A stretch of 12,780 nucleotides of DNA from SIG603 sp964370775 (GTDB lineage: Bacteria > Bacillota > Clostridia > Oscillospirales > Acutalibacteraceae): positions 1-12,780 of the forward strand of contig CAYJKT010000048.1 of NCBI GenBank assembly GCA_964370775.1, given 5' to 3'. Of the stretch, positions 12,707 to 12,780 are shown piece by piece. The first letter of the stretch is position 1; the number at the start of each line of letters is the position of its first letter. A program made the translations under genes and the position numbers. A model generated the notes under the pieces. It was not told the DNA's origin. It searched no databases and saw only the letters and a program-made list of their open reading frames with translations.

Positions 12707-12780
12707 TAAAATCTATGTTAAGTTATATAGATTAATTTTCTTTAAAAATGGTATGAATGAATAGACAAAAAAGATCATTT

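Noticed and set aside
1..12780. tRNA, rRNA or known riboswitch
   Set aside because: No tRNA-like cloverleaf, rRNA segment or recognisable riboswitch consensus was seen by eye in the intergenic regions; a covariance-model scan would be decisive.

Overview
The window comes from a low-GC (AT-rich), Gram-positive-type genome, most likely a Clostridia-like Firmicute. The signs are strong AGGAG-type ribosome sites, TTGACA/TATAAT promoters with 17-bp spacers, an importer whose solute-binding protein is a lipoprotein, a DUF4867-type protein beside a fucose-isomerase-like enzyme, and GTAGGG...CCGAAA hairpin repeats. The exact genus cannot be read from the sequence.

Left part (1-3854). The left edge holds the remains of an AraC-type DNA-binding domain. 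A ROK-family regulator/sugar kinase homologue follows on the minus strand. It diverges from a small plus-strand operon: a frameshifted remnant of a short hydrophobic gene, a DUF4867-like protein, and a 495-residue L-fucose/L-arabinose-isomerase-like enzyme that keeps the metal and catalytic residues. The divergent region holds a good ROK promoter, overlapping palindromes, and a perfect 17-bp inverted repeat just downstream of a TTGACA box. This looks like a small sugar-isomerising module of unknown substrate, probably controlled by the ROK protein.

Middle (3855-4472). The two convergent blocks are separated by a 618-bp gene-poor stretch. It contains nested inverted-repeat (MITE-like) elements and three small hairpins of one repeat family whose stems have changed in a compensated way.

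Right part (4473-12780). A seven-gene minus-strand operon reads, from its promoter: phnX (phosphonoacetaldehyde hydrolase), an iron-dependent alcohol dehydrogenase of the phosphonoacetaldehyde reductase/hydroxyethylphosphonate dehydrogenase type, a lipoprotein solute-binding protein, two MalF/MalG-type permeases, a MalK/UgpC-type ATPase, and a CehA/McbA-type PHP metallohydrolase. A DeoR-family regulator with its own promoter and terminator lies just upstream. Three direct repeats with an 11-bp period lie upstream of the operon promoter and resemble a Pho box.

The most interesting reading is an uncharacterised phosphonate-ester pathway. A carbohydrate/glycerol-phosphate-type ABC importer (not the usual PhnSTUV or PhnCDE) would bring in a 2-hydroxyethylphosphonate ester. 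The PHP enzyme would split the ester, the Fe-dehydrogenase would oxidise hydroxyethylphosphonate to phosphonoacetaldehyde, and PhnX would release phosphate and acetaldehyde. No PhnW transaminase, PepM or C-P lyase gene is present in the window. The gene identities are well supported; the assembled pathway is inference.
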